From Aaosphaeria pasadenensis (Eukaryota > Ascomycota > Dothideomycetes > Pleosporales), in the NCBI GenBank assembly GCA_022813625.1, contig JAKLMB010000027.1:1-64000 (forward strand): a stretch of DNA of 64,000 nt. Direction: 5' to 3'. This document shows positions 33,187-44,512 of the stretch, piece by piece; positions within the stretch are counted from its first letter, which is position 1; the number at the start of each line of letters is the position of its first letter. The position numbers and the translations under genes are program-made. Below the pieces are notes generated by a model, which was not told the DNA's origin, searched no databases, and was given only the letters and a program-made list of their open reading frames with translations.

Positions 33187-35072
33187 ATGGCTTCCCAATC
33201 TACCTCGAAACCCTCCAACGCACGCCGAAAACCCGGCCAGATCGCCGCAGAGGCTGAAGCGCAAGCCCTTGCCCGACATGTCGATTCCGCACATAAAACC
33301 TACGGTCGAGGCGAAGACATACGGCCCAAGTCTGTGAGGGACAAAAAGCTGCGCTCTAAAGTTAAGGCTTTGCAGAGTAAAGCCAAGGATGCAGAAATGC
33401 AAGCTAAAGATGCGGAGATCCTGATGGCGGATGCCACGCCTGGGATGTTGGAAGCAGAGAACGAGCTAGAGAAGACATACAAGGTCCGACAGGATGATAT
33501 AAGATCCGCCTCGGGCGTTGAAACTGCCAAAAAGGGATTCGAACTGCGATTGGAGGGTCTCGGGCCTTATGATGTCTGCGAATATACAAGGAATGGCCGT
33601 GACCTCTTGATTGCTGGTCGCAAAGGGTATGTTTCTGGCAATGTTCCAATACTACTGCCGCTATTGGCTTGATTCGCAAGCGGGACAACCATAACCGTTC
33701 TGGGTTCAAACGCTGACTTTTCCTTGCAGTCATGTTGCGTGCTTCGACTGGAGAGCAGGCAAACTCGGTTGCGAATTGAACCTCAACGAGACGGTGCGCG
33801 ATGCAAAGTGGCTCCATACAAACCAGTCTTTTGCCGTGGCGCAGAAGAAATGTGTGTACATATATGCTCGGGATGGTGTGGAGCTGCATGCTTTGAAGAA
33901 ATTACAGGAACCCGTCGCTCTTCAATTGTATGTTTTAAGTGACCTTCACACATTTCCAGCGCTAATATCATCGCCAGCTTGCCCTATCATTTCCTCCTTG
34001 CATCCATATCTACACTGGGAGTTCTTCGTTATACGGACATATCCACAGGCGCAAACATAACAGAGTGTGAGTGGTTCCAACATGAGCGACAAGCCTGCCT
34101 TTCTAGATGCATGGCCTAATTACTGTTCCGTTGCTGACCATATGACCAGTCGCTACAAAACTCGGGCCCCCTACCTCCTTCTGCCAAAATCCAGCGAACG
34201 CTATCCTGCACGTCGGCCACCAGAAAGGTCTGGTAACACTCTGGTCGCCCAATTCCTCAACTCCCCTAGTCAAACTCCTGCCGCACAGTGGGCCAGTTCG
34301 CTCGCTCGCCATTGATCGAGCAGGTCGTTACATGGTCTCAGCCGGGCAAGATCGCCGTATGTCCGTATGGGATATCCGTATGTTCAAGGAAATGCACACC
34401 CATCATCTACGGCAACCAGGCGCATCCATCTCCATCAGCGACCAGAACCTCACTGCAGTGGGCTGGGGCACACAAGTCTCAATCTTCAACCAGGACATCT
34501 TCACCCGCGCTAAAGAAGACATCAAGGTACCTGAGCCGTACATGTCTTGGGGTGGCGAAGGCAACGCAATCTCTAAACTGAAGTTCTGTCCCTTCGAGGA
34601 CGTACTCGGCATCTCGCACGACAAGGGCTTCTCCTCAATCATCGTTCCCGGCTCGGGTGAACCCAACTTTGATGGTCTCGAGTCAGGACTGAACCCCTTC
34701 GAGACCAGCAAGCAACGCAAGGAGGCAGAGGTACACGCTTTGCTCGAAAAGCTGCAACCGGAGATGATCTCCCTCGACCCCAATATCATCGGCAATCTCG
34801 ACCTCGCCTCTGAGGAACAGCGCAGAAGAGAGCGAGACTTGGACGCCAAGCCCGAAGACAAGATCGCCAATCTGAAGAAGAAGGGTAGGGGAAGGAACAG
34901 TGCGCTCAGGAGACATCTCAGGAAGAGCGGACAGAAGAACGTGATCGATGCCGAGAAGGTCAGGGCGAGAGAAGCACTGCAAGCGATGAACAAGAGGGAG
35001 ATCGAAAAGGTGTCCAAGATGAAGGCCGAATACGGACCTGCATTGGCGAGATTTGCGCGCAAGGGATTCTAA
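33187..35072 (+). CDS. UTP7: U3 snoRNP/SSU processome WD-repeat protein UTP7 (WDR46)
   Basis: Component of the small-subunit processome, needed for early 18S rRNA cleavages in the nucleolus. Four exons (33187-33626, 33730-33927, 33978-34066, 34150-35072) give 549 aa, close to yeast Utp7. A Lys/Ala-rich N-terminal helical region (1-115) precedes a beta-propeller containing YTRNGRDLLIAGRKGHVACFDW, LPYHFLLASISTLGVLRYTD, NAILHVGHQKGLVTLWSPNS, PHSGPVRSLAIDRAGRYMVS and GQDRRMSVWDIR. The conserved C-terminal BING4CT-type region follows (PFEDVLGISHDKGFSSIIVP, GEPNFDGLESGLNPFE). The end is basic and coiled. Frame changes between exons are all resolved by standard GT..AG introns. It converges on TSR1. 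Confidence 0.94.
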
Positions 35073-35412
35073 GACTCTTCTTTTCGTGGCGATCTGGGGA
35101 CTCGTCAAGAAGCCCAATACTGCCGGCACATCGAAAGAAAAGGAAATCAGAGAAAAAGTGTTTCGAGTCATTTGCATAAGCGTACGGCGTTGTTGTAATT
35201 TGGGACATAAGAATTCGATTGTGGCACAGGATGATATATACCCTCGGAGTCAGAGCATTAGAAAAAAAAATGTTTAACAAGTACTTTTTTAGCTGTACGA
35301 CCTTTTGCTTATTGATAGGGCATTCAGACTTCTATAAGAAATGTCGGGTCATGATATCATTAGATCTATGCCATCCTTCTATTCATCATTTTTTCGTCCT
35401 TTCAACTCTTCC
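35073..35412. other. Convergent UTP7/TSR1 intergenic region
   Basis: 340 bp holding the 3' ends of two convergent ribosome-biogenesis genes. Includes an A9 run near 35262-35270. No gene. Confidence 0.6.
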
Positions 35413-37949
35413 TTACGGTTGCCATGATTTCGCCGGTCGGGGCCATACTCGCTTGTACAAGCTCACGGCCACAGCGTCCATGGGGTTGATCTTTCCATCA
35501 AACGTAGCCTTGAAGTATCCATGCGTTCCCAGGCTCTCCTTGATGAAACCGCTCCTTCCTCTCCTTGTCCACAGAGGCAAGCTCTTGAACCACTTCACGT
35601 CTGTATCGTTGAAGAACATGTAACGCACTGTTACTACGCGTTTGTTGATCTTGAGAGGATGTCCAGTAAGGATAATGCGCTTCGCGATGACACGGTTGGT
35701 GGATGGTGGCAGGCTTGTGCCGGTTGCGATGAGCTGGAGCAACTTCGATGCCGATTGCTCCTCGGAATTACTGTCTGACATTTCGGAAGGAGCCGATCGC
35801 TGGAAGTAGAGCACTGGGACGTTGCCCCAGGTAACGGGGCCGATGAAAGATGCGATGGCCGAGCGACCTGGATGCAAGAATCGGTCGAACTTGTGAACAT
35901 CGTTCGGAGTGTTTCCAGCTTGGGAGAAGAGCTGCTTGGGAGTTAGTGATTGATTTGGATTCGTGCTCTGAGTAATTGCAACTTACAGGGTTGATGATCA
36001 TTCTCCTTGGACCGCACTGAACAATAAGCTCTGACTTGGACTTCAACGGCTGGGGATACTCTGAATTGAGTAGGATGCTGTAGTTGCATGCAGTCTGCTT
36101 GTGCTCGTGACGGAGCAATGAGAACAGCGCGATTGGGCGCGACTGGTTCTGTTGGAAAGAAAGGGGAACACCTCGAATGCGGACCTCGACTCTTGTACCT
36201 GGTTTGACTCCTCCAGCCCAAGCCTCTCGAACTATCCTCGTAGCTGCCCTCTTGTAGTCTCCAATTTCGAGGAGCCGAGCCCACTCCTCAGGTTCGTACG
36301 GCTTGTCTTCCTCAGTTTCCCAAATACTGGTCTTGAGACTCTTCAGTCCTCTGTATTTAATGAGACGTTCTCTGGCATCCACGTTAGGGTGCAGCTCGAT
36401 CTCGTCTGGGAATTCAAGATCCTCGTCTGCCTCAGCCTTCCTGGTCTGGCGGTACGCTTCAATGTCTGCAGCTTCGTCCTCGGGGGAAGGGTCTAGGAAC
36501 ATTTCGGATTGGGGATACTCAGAAGGACCAGCTTCTGTTGCGGCACGACCGTCGATATCCATACCCTCAACGCCATCAGCCGGATGGGCAGCCTCGCTCA
36601 TCGCCTGGTCCTCGAAGTCGTCCTCGTCAAAATCCTCAAGATCAGAGCCTGAGTCGGAAACATCGTCGAGGTACCATGCACTCTGATACTTGCTAGTTCC
36701 TTTCGGTAGCCTCTTTGGTTTGCGCTCCTTAGCGTCATCGCCCTCATCTGAGAAGTAATGATGATCGTCCAAGAGCACACCCTTACGTTCTGAGGGTGCA
36801 ACAGAAACGGCGTAGCTAGTGGCATCCTCCATGATCGTTTCCTCGGGTGCAAGTGTGGCCAAGTCGTCCTGATCCTCGCCGGGTCTTTCCAGGACGTTGT
36901 CAACCTCGGAATCCATATCCATACTGTCATCTTTTCCCTTCTTGCGCACTTCTAGCGGCGCTGCTGTGATGCTGTCGATCTGGAAGTCACCCCAATCACC
37001 GACTTGAACCAACCTGTCTGCCTTCAAGCCCAGACCCCGAACAACACCTGTCAGTACAACATCGCCTGTGCCATCCTCGCTCACAGCCGACTTCGCGCCA
37101 GGCCAAGCTATATCTTCAATGAACATATAGCTTCTTTGCTCTCGCCATCTGACACCCTTGGTGGTCGTATTGCATAACGATCGCATAAGATTCGAAGCAT
37201 CCTGTCGGGTGTCTAGAGAAAATACTTTCTCAGTTGACGGAAGATAATGGGAGATGTATGATTTCAGGGATCCAAGGACTTGAGGCCTTCGCTTTGCGGG
37301 CTCTATCGAGTCAAGAGCCTGTACTACTGTGAAGCAATTAGAAACACCCTGACTCTCAATTGCCTTGAGGATTGTCTCCCCTTCCTCGTCGACTTCTTCA
37401 TTTGCTGAGAGAATGAAGACGACAAAGTCGGCAATCCTACAAGCATCGAGCGAGGCTATCAAGTCCCTCTGAACGACAAGGTATTGTACTTTTTGTTTAA
37501 AACGGTCCACGGTTGTACGAATCCAGCCTGCCTCCGGTACTTCGTCTTCGATATCGAGGCTTGAGTTCAGGCTCTTTACTGCAGCTGATGCTGAAACATC
37601 TCCACAAAGTGGAATGACCGCGACAACGCGCGGCGCTCCATCCTTTCCAGCGAAAACGTTCGAGGCTTTTGCATGTTCGGCGTCCTTATTAATGCGAAGC
37701 TGTTTTGCACGATTGCGGCGGTCAAATTTGGACATGACTTGTTGATAGGGCGTTTTCCGGCTTCCGAGTTCAAAACCTTCGACCTTGCCTGATACAGGCG
37801 TTAAGAATGAGAAAGAAGAGGGTACCATAAGGGGACTGACCTTTTGAACGCTCTTTCAGAGCACTCTTGCTGGCATGGCGCGACTTGAAGGCCTTGTGCG
37901 GCTGCTTTGTGGTGCTCCTGTGGTGGTGCTGGGCAACCATGGGTGCCAT
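35413..37949 (-). CDS. TSR1: Ribosome maturation protein TSR1
   Basis: GTPase-like pre-40S maturation factor related to Bms1, acting in late 20S pre-rRNA processing. Three exons, 37949-37841, 37788-35987 and 35934-35413, give 810 aa. Exon 1 encodes the basic start MAPMVAQHHHRSTTKQPHKA. The N-terminal G-like domain lacks a proper P-loop, as is usual for Tsr1 (RVVAVIPLCGDV). An AARP2CN segment lies near residues 250-330 (RSYMFIEDIAW, VVLTGVVRGLGL). An acidic centre (YLDDVSDSGSDLEDFDEDD) precedes the C-terminal domain with the conserved ERLIKYRGLKSLKTSIW, RPIALFSLLRHEHK and GRSAIASFIGPVTWG. It ends in VWPRPAKSWQP. Splice joins KG-KVEGFELG and INP-QLFSQAGN restore conserved sequence. It diverges from the Stc1-domain gene. 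Confidence 0.95.
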
Positions 37950-38854
37950 GTTGCTACTTCCGCCTGCTTTAAATCTGTAAGGAAGCGAAGCCAGTGTGAA
38001 GTGTACAGGCTGATACAGGGGAAAAAGAGTTGTATCTCGAGGGTGCGGTGCCGAGTGGAGTTATGCGTGGACACTCGTAAATTTTGGCATGCGTGGGCTT
38101 ATCGATAAAAAAATGTTGGTTTGGAGGGGTTGCCGCATATATTACTATACGGTAAACTATACCCACTGTCTGCATGAGTAATCATGTTTCCTTGTATTAA
38201 ATACTCACCAATTCAAACCTCAGGAACAATATCACTTCACCTACTCGCTCGTAGAGTAGACACCTTGACAACAAAACTTGAATCAGCAACAACAGCTACA
38301 GCGACTATATAGAACAACTGTTTGTAAATATATACAAGTACAATATACATAATATCGCTTGTTTCCCATCTCTCCCTGTCTCTCACCATCTATTCTCTAC
38401 AAACAACCATCATGGTCAATGCAACATTAACACGCGCACCGACTATTGTTTGTTTAATATCGAGATGGAAGTCGTTTATGTAGTTGCCAACCTCTTTCGG
38501 CTTTCACTGTTTCTCACCGCCACATACAATAGCAACGACCAATACCTTTCACTCCACCCGTTTGAACTCTCCGACTGTCACTGAACCACTGCAAAGACTT
38601 GAGACAATTGCCCTGATAATCACTTCATAGAGTCGGTCTATACAGACTACTGCTATTCCTGGACTAGCGAGCAGCGAACTTGACCTGACTGCTCTTCTTC
38701 GCTCCTTCTCTCTTAATCCTATTTATACTCCCTCATCTCTGCCTTCACTATCTCACAACCAAGTGACACGCGGTCCTTCGGCACTCCACCATTCCTTTTC
38801 CTTTCACTCTTATTACTTCTTACTTCTGTTTCCCTTCAAACAAACTTCATCAGT
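37950..38854. promoter_or_regulatory. Divergent promoter region, TSR1 / Stc1-domain gene
   Basis: 905 bp between two divergent start codons. The half nearest the Stc1-domain gene is C/T-rich (about 38,690-38,850). No gene or specific factor site assigned. Confidence 0.5.
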
Positions 38855-39943
38855 ATGGGGAAGGGTAAGGCTAGGCCTTTTGACCGCAAGTAAGCCTCCA
38901 AACCTCACTTTCACTGTCTGGGAACGCCTAACTAATGATGAATCCAGACTTGCTGCGGTGAAACTTCCTCCCAAGTAAGGATTCTCTTCACTGACGATTC
39001 GAACTTCTTATTTGATACTGACACTCAAAAGGCTAAAGTGCTACCGATGCGAGGTATGGCGCACAGAGAACAGCTACTCCGAGAAGCAGAAGAACATTGC
39101 CCGTGAATCTATCCTGTACAAAGGCCAGAGCTCTCCGCCCAACCTGGTCTGCAACCGATGCAATGGCGGGCCTCTCGTTGAGCTTGAGTGCACTTCATGC
39201 AATGTTACGAAGGGTTTAGAGGACTTCGCCAAGTCTCAGCGTGCAGTCGCAGACCACGCTAAGTGCTATGAATGCGTCGAGAAACACCTTGACTTGAACC
39301 CAATCATTGACAGAACCTACGAGAACCCTCTGAGGTCTCACGCTATTGGAGATTACTCTGATGGACGTGAGCCAAATTATTGGGAAGACACCGCCTCTCA
39401 AACGGACAGTTCAATGAAGGTGAGCGTCATTCCTCCATTGCATGTGGTATCACATCACTGACGGCATCAGGACGGCTACGACTCAATCGATGATCACGGA
39501 GGGATTGCTCTATCTGCCAACTTTCAGACAATGAGCATTCAAGGCAATTCAATGGTCGGAGAATTGATCCCCGGACTCTCCAGCAACTCATCCACGAATG
39601 GCACTGCCAAAATGACTGGGACCAAGAGTTGGGATAGCAGATCGACCTACCTCAGCCAAAACCAGGACTCAAACACTGCTAAGACCTTCAACTCAAGCGT
39701 GGCAGAGCGTTCTAATCTGTCTCAAGTCAAGGGTAGCTGGGCCAAAATTCGGGCATTTGTATGTTCATTGTCTCTGTTGTCTCTGTCAAAGGCTCTTCAC
39801 TAACAAGCCCGTAGACAGCAAAGGATGACTCGATCAAGCCAATGGCCGACGATGATTGGGATAGCGATGAGGATGGCCAGAAGCTTGGGAACGACGATAG
39901 CAGTGACGACGGTTATGGAGAGGACGACGACGTCGAGATCTGA
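38855..39943 (+). CDS. Stc1-domain zinc protein
   Basis: Five exons (38855-38889, 38948-38974, 39032-39419, 39471-39758, 39815-39943) give 288 aa; exon 2 is only 27 nt. The N-terminal half carries the Stc1 domain with four CxxC pairs: CYRC near residue 24, CNRC near 56, CTSC near 68 and CYEC near 91, with the typical F-x-K-SQR spacing after the third pair. In fission yeast, Stc1 links the RNAi Argonaute complex to the CLRC histone methyltransferase. The C-terminal half is Ser/Asn-rich and ends in an acidic run (DDWDSDEDGQ...EDDDVEI). The domain is common in ascomycetes, where most members are uncharacterised; a heterochromatin role here is inference. Two early introns fall within the first 21 codons. 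Confidence 0.85.
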
Positions 39944-40667
39944 TTGATACAGATCTACCCATTTCCTCATCGAGTTTGAATCTATGGCCAGCGATTCCGA
40001 GCTTGGTCGGCTCTAGGTGGTGCACTGCCTGCTTATTGACAATATTCAAAGCAGCTATTTGCGGATTTCGAGTAGATTCCAGAGCCTATCTTTGCGAGGA
40101 AAAACACCCCGCCCCCTCCTCTGGTCTGGGGACAATCTATCACACATATCTTACCCTGACAGAATTGGGAGCTACACAGTGAATCGAGGATACATTGCTA
40201 CTGGAAGATTCCCGTAATCTAAGTCATATGGATAGTCGATGGTGAACACGTGTTTGCCGGAAGTCTACCGCAGTATCGGGATAGTGAGGCTCTCTAGGGG
40301 AATAACATATGATTCTGAAATCCTAATGCAGCTTTACGTGATGGAAGGGAAGTTGCAGGAGAATAGCCTCACGGATTGATTCTTGGCCGTCTCTCCAGAA
40401 AACACCGAATCTGAGTTATACTTGCCATAATAGAAATGAGGGGGTAATTTTTGAATTTCTTTTTGATTCAATTGGGTGATTTGTGATAGACGCCCGTTTG
40501 CCAAATTGGGCGACTAATTGCCACCACGTGACTTCGCGAGCTACCGCCAAACCGCGTCTTTTAGTCACCCCTCAGGTGCATCCTTTCACTCATCTTGCAC
40601 CTGGTTCGCCACACAACGTCTGCGACAATTACAACGTTCCTACGCTGTCAGATACCCTTAGGGCAAA
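39944..40667. other. Intergenic region upstream of RAD7
   Basis: 724 bp between two plus-strand genes. A CACGTG E-box lies at 40525-40530, 138 bp before the RAD7 initiator. No gene. Confidence 0.55.
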
Positions 40668-42824
40668 ATGTGAGCCCCTAAAGATTGTTAATTCCGAGTT
40701 GTTATGTATTAGAACACTGACTCAATGTGAAGGTCCGGACGTCGCGGTCGCAATGCGGCCGGCATTCGTGGGCCTCATTCTGCATTGACGGATTTCCTTG
40801 CGGTAAGTTCCCTAGAATTGACCAAGACCCCTTTATCACTCGGGGGTTTCAATCGGAATGCTCCATCTTCAGCAGTCGAACTAAGAATTAATTCAGTCTC
40901 ACAATATATCTGCAAGAGAAATTCGAGATTCCGCACGCCAACGAATCGAACAAGCCGAACAACAGGCCGCCGCCGATAGAGCAGCAAATGGCGAGGCCAC
41001 GCCTGAGGAGAACAATACGGAGCAACAGACAGAGGCAGATGTGGAGGTAGACGCAGAAACAGAGGAGGAAGTAGTAGCCGAGTCCTCTACAATGGCCGCA
41101 GAGCGGTCCAGAAAACGCAAACGCGATCAAGACGAGGCAATAGCCAAGATAAAGAAGGGCAAAGAGGCTAAGAAGAAGTCTGCGAAGAAGAAGAAAAAGC
41201 ATGGCTCTGATGATTCCGATTCAGACTTCGATATTATGGATCTGTATAAGAAGGCGAAGAAACTGCCGGGACAACTAGAAAATTGCGAGCTTTGCGAGAA
41301 GAGGTTTACCGTTACGGCATACAGCAAGGCTGGGCCTAACGGCGGTCTGCTTTGTACACCCTGCGGGAAGGCCATGACTAAAGAAGCAAAAGCCACGGAA
41401 AAAGCAAGTAAGCCAGTTCAGCGCAAGGGTAGGAGGAAGCTCGAGAGCAATCGCCTAGACGGTTTCACGTCGCGTGGTGCCAGGACTCTACAGCAACTTT
41501 GCATAGAGAAGCTTGCCAAGCATGCCGAAGATATTGATGAGTTTGGCGAAATGCCAGAAGCAATCATGAATCGTCTCAGTGAGATTTTCTCCAAGAAGAG
41601 AGCCATGAACCCAACAACGTTCAAGCTATTCTTGCAACCAGACAGAGAGGAAGTGTCTATCCAGGAATCTGCATGTAAGTCTTGGAGCCCGAAACTCATT
41701 CATCTAGCAATTGACATTGTCCAGATCTCGAAACAGAAGACTTCGATCAGATATTTGCCATCGTGCCAGGTATTAAGAAACTAGCACTTCGAAACTGCTG
41801 TCAATTTAAAGACGTCAACGTGGACTACATGATCGAGAAGGCAAAGAAGCTTTCTGACATCCAACTTCTAGGAGCGAACCTTGTCTCCGATGACAAATGG
41901 ACCGAACTCTTCATTGCCCGTGGCCCCGACCTGAAATCCTTCAAGGTTGAATGGCTTGATGCAGCCTTCACTGATGAAGTAGTTCAAGCACTGGTGACAT
42001 TTTGCCCGAACCTTGAGCGCCTAAAGCTGGAACGCTGCAAACATCTCGGCGTCGAAGCCATCGATGCTATAGCCCGGCTTGAGAATCTACAGCATCTCAC
42101 TCTGCGCTTCTGCAAGGAAGTCCCCCGAGAGCGACTCGTCAACTTAATTGGAAATGTTGGGCCCAGTCTAGAGACTCTCTGTCTCGAGAACTTCGTTGAG
42201 AGCGACTGCGAGCCCACTGACGTAATTCTCGAAGCAATCCATACTTCTTGCACAAATCTCAGCAAGTTCCGCTTCACGGAGAATAACGTGTGCACCGATG
42301 AGGGTTACGTAAACCTATTCACAGATTGGAGCAACCCACCTTTGCGGTACATCGATGTCAACAGTACTCGCGATGTCGACAATGCAAACCCTGACGGCCC
42401 CGAGGAGTACACCATTGGTGTGGGGTCTGCAGGCTTTGACGCCATCATGAAGCACTCCGGCTCAAACCTCCAGTATATCAACATCTCATCCTGTCGACAC
42501 ATCGATCACGAAACATTCGCCAATATCTTCGATGGTGAGAAACAGTATCCGAGTCTGCAGGAAATTAACCTCTCCTTCTGTCCAGTGGTAGATACACAAG
42601 TCATCGCAGGCATCTTCCGCAGCTGCCCCAAGATCCAAAAGGTAATCACTTTTGGGTGTTTCGAAGTCAAGGAGGTCGTCGTGCCGCGGGGTGTCGTACT
42701 CATCGGAGCCCCCAAGGCGCAGGACGCCATTGAGCAGTTTGGAGACGTGGTCATGGATTTCCAGAAAGAACTGCAGGCGGAGATGGCAAAGGCTGGCGGG
42801 CGCATCGCGCCTGTCCGCGGTTAG
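40668..42824 (+). CDS. RAD7: DNA repair protein RAD7 (global-genome nucleotide excision repair)
   Basis: Leucine-rich-repeat partner of Rad16 that senses UV damage in silent chromatin and forms part of a cullin ubiquitin ligase. Four exons: 40668-40669, 40733-40802, 40897-41674 and 41725-42824, total 649 aa. Exon 1 supplies only AT of the initiator; the G comes after a 63-nt GTGAGC..GAAG intron. This model yields MSGRRGRNAAGIRGPHSALT, matching the conserved fungal Rad7 start, and the next join gives FLASHNISAREIRD. No other ATG in frame exists before the conserved region. A zinc-like CELCEKRF..CTPCGKAM lies near residues 145-170. Leucine-rich repeats fill residues about 280-620. Whole-gene identity is secure; the two-base first exon needs transcript proof. 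Confidence 0.9.
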
Positions 42825-43438
42825 GCGGTGATCAAGTCAGGTGGATGTTATTCTCGGATCTGTTACAGGCGCAAGACCATAGCTGTCGTCGTTGTCAAAA
42901 GCGGGTGCATGTTTTCCAGGGGCGCTATCTTGGAGTGATGGCGTTTGGGATGATATCACGGTATGCTTGAATGATTAATGGTTAACTATGAAGAGTCAAT
43001 ACTACAAATAAATGCGAGCACATAGTTCATACGTACGTCCCGAGCTCGGTAGTGATGGCAGATCCTGCTAAGGCTGAACATGAAATATTGTGGGTACACT
43101 CTTTAGCCTCGAAACAGAGCACATTTGAACTTGATTTGATCAAAATTCTTAGGACATCAAATTCCATATCCATACACTGTAACGGATAGCAAGAATCACA
43201 TTGGAGAATGGCAGTTCACTTTGAAGGCAAATTGGGTATCATTGGGGAGCATGATCATCTAAATTTGCGATAGCAAACCCGATGAGCGTATACATTCAGT
43301 ATCATCCTGTTCATTTCGCCATAATGCCACCACCGAGTCCGGATCCCATTGAATTTTGAGCTTTTGAAACATGCAGTAGCCAACAAGCGGCGGACAAAAA
43401 GAGATATTTCACTCCCAAACGTGGACAGCGTAGCCCGC
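42825..43438. other. Convergent RAD7/RPS10 intergenic region
   Basis: 614 bp with 3' flanks of both genes. No gene seen. Confidence 0.6.
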
Positions 43439-44241
43439 TTAAGAAGCAGGGGCACCACGTCCACGGCCGAAGCCACCACGGAACTCGGGCTTGAACTCAC
43501 CGGGGGCACCGCCCTCGGTCTTCTCGCCGGCATCACGACGCCTGTATCCGTCACGGTCACCGCGGGGGCCACCACGGCCGCCGGGGCGCCTCTCGCGCTC
43601 GTCTCCACCGAGCATGCCACGGGGGGGAGCGTGCGAGCGCTGCTGCTTGATGTGCGTCTGGGGCACAATCTCAGCGGGGAGGTGGAGCCACTCGCGGAGG
43701 TAGTCAAGACCCTCGGGGGTGAGGGTGTAGTAGTAGTACTGCCACGAGAAGCGGGTCTTGAGGTAACCGCGGGAGGTCAAAGACTGGCCTAAAGGGGAAT
43801 CAGAATTGCGTTTCGAAGAAGCAAAATATGGGGGATTCGATGCGTACAAGCCTTGATGACGTAGAGGTTCTTGGTATCGATGTCTCCATGCTTGGGGAGG
43901 TTGAAGTCTTTCTTCGCGACGAGAACGCCCTCTGTGGTGACCGTGTGTCAGCCTATCCTTTGTATAATTGCGGTATGAAACCGCGCAAGATAATGTATCT
44001 TTCTGCCATAGCCATGGCTCGGGAGGAGAATACTAACCTCGGAAGAGGTACCTGGAAGTATTGAAGTTAGCAATTGTTTCAATTGTGATTAAACATTCTT
44101 GAATAAATGTGAAATGAGGCTCATCGTCAAATGTGATCAATTTCGTGCGAAATGTCTCAAATCGATTGCGCCGTAATAACTTGGAGTTTGGTGGTAGACT
44201 AACTCGTGAATCGCCTTGCGATCGGCCTTGGGAATAAGCAT
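43439..44241 (-). CDS. RPS10: 40S ribosomal protein S10 (eS10)
   Basis: Structural protein of the small ribosomal subunit at the beak. Four exons: 44241-44204, 44051-44038, 43931-43848 and 43788-43439, giving 161 aa. It starts MLIPKADRKAIHEYLFREGV, the S10/plectin domain signature, and continues KKDFNLPKHGDIDTKNLYVI and GYLKTRFSWQYYYYTLTPEG. A Gly/Arg-rich tail ends the protein. Exon 2 is only 14 nt (encoding parts of E-Y-L-F-R-E) and is required to keep both frame and conserved sequence. Intron 1 is 152 nt, longer than most here, as is usual in ribosomal protein genes. It diverges from SDE2 across 271 bp. Confidence 0.95.
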
Positions 44242-44512
44242 CTTGACGGTTGAGAAGAGGCTGGATGCAACGTTCGGTGTTGGTGGTGGTCGATGAGGAT
44301 CAAAATGATGTTCGCGAACGTGGTGGATATTTCAAGAGTGCGAAGCTAGCTTAACCGAGATTGTCTCTGATTGGTTGCGAGGTTTTGATCACGTGCACCT
44401 GGCTAGAGGCAGATGGACTCAACCTTTCCAGCCTCCGAGTCTGACTTCAACATTTACACTCATTACAAACAACGCAACCCAGACCCTATAACACTCCCAA
44501 ACAAGACTCAAA
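44242..44512. promoter_or_regulatory. Divergent promoter, RPS10 / SDE2
   Basis: 271 bp between two divergent starts. It holds a CCAAT box in reverse orientation (ATTGG, 44370-44374) and an E-box CACGTG (44390-44395) placed 16 bp apart near the middle. Both are common in fungal promoters (HAP complex and Cbf1-type bHLH sites, respectively). Confidence 0.6.
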
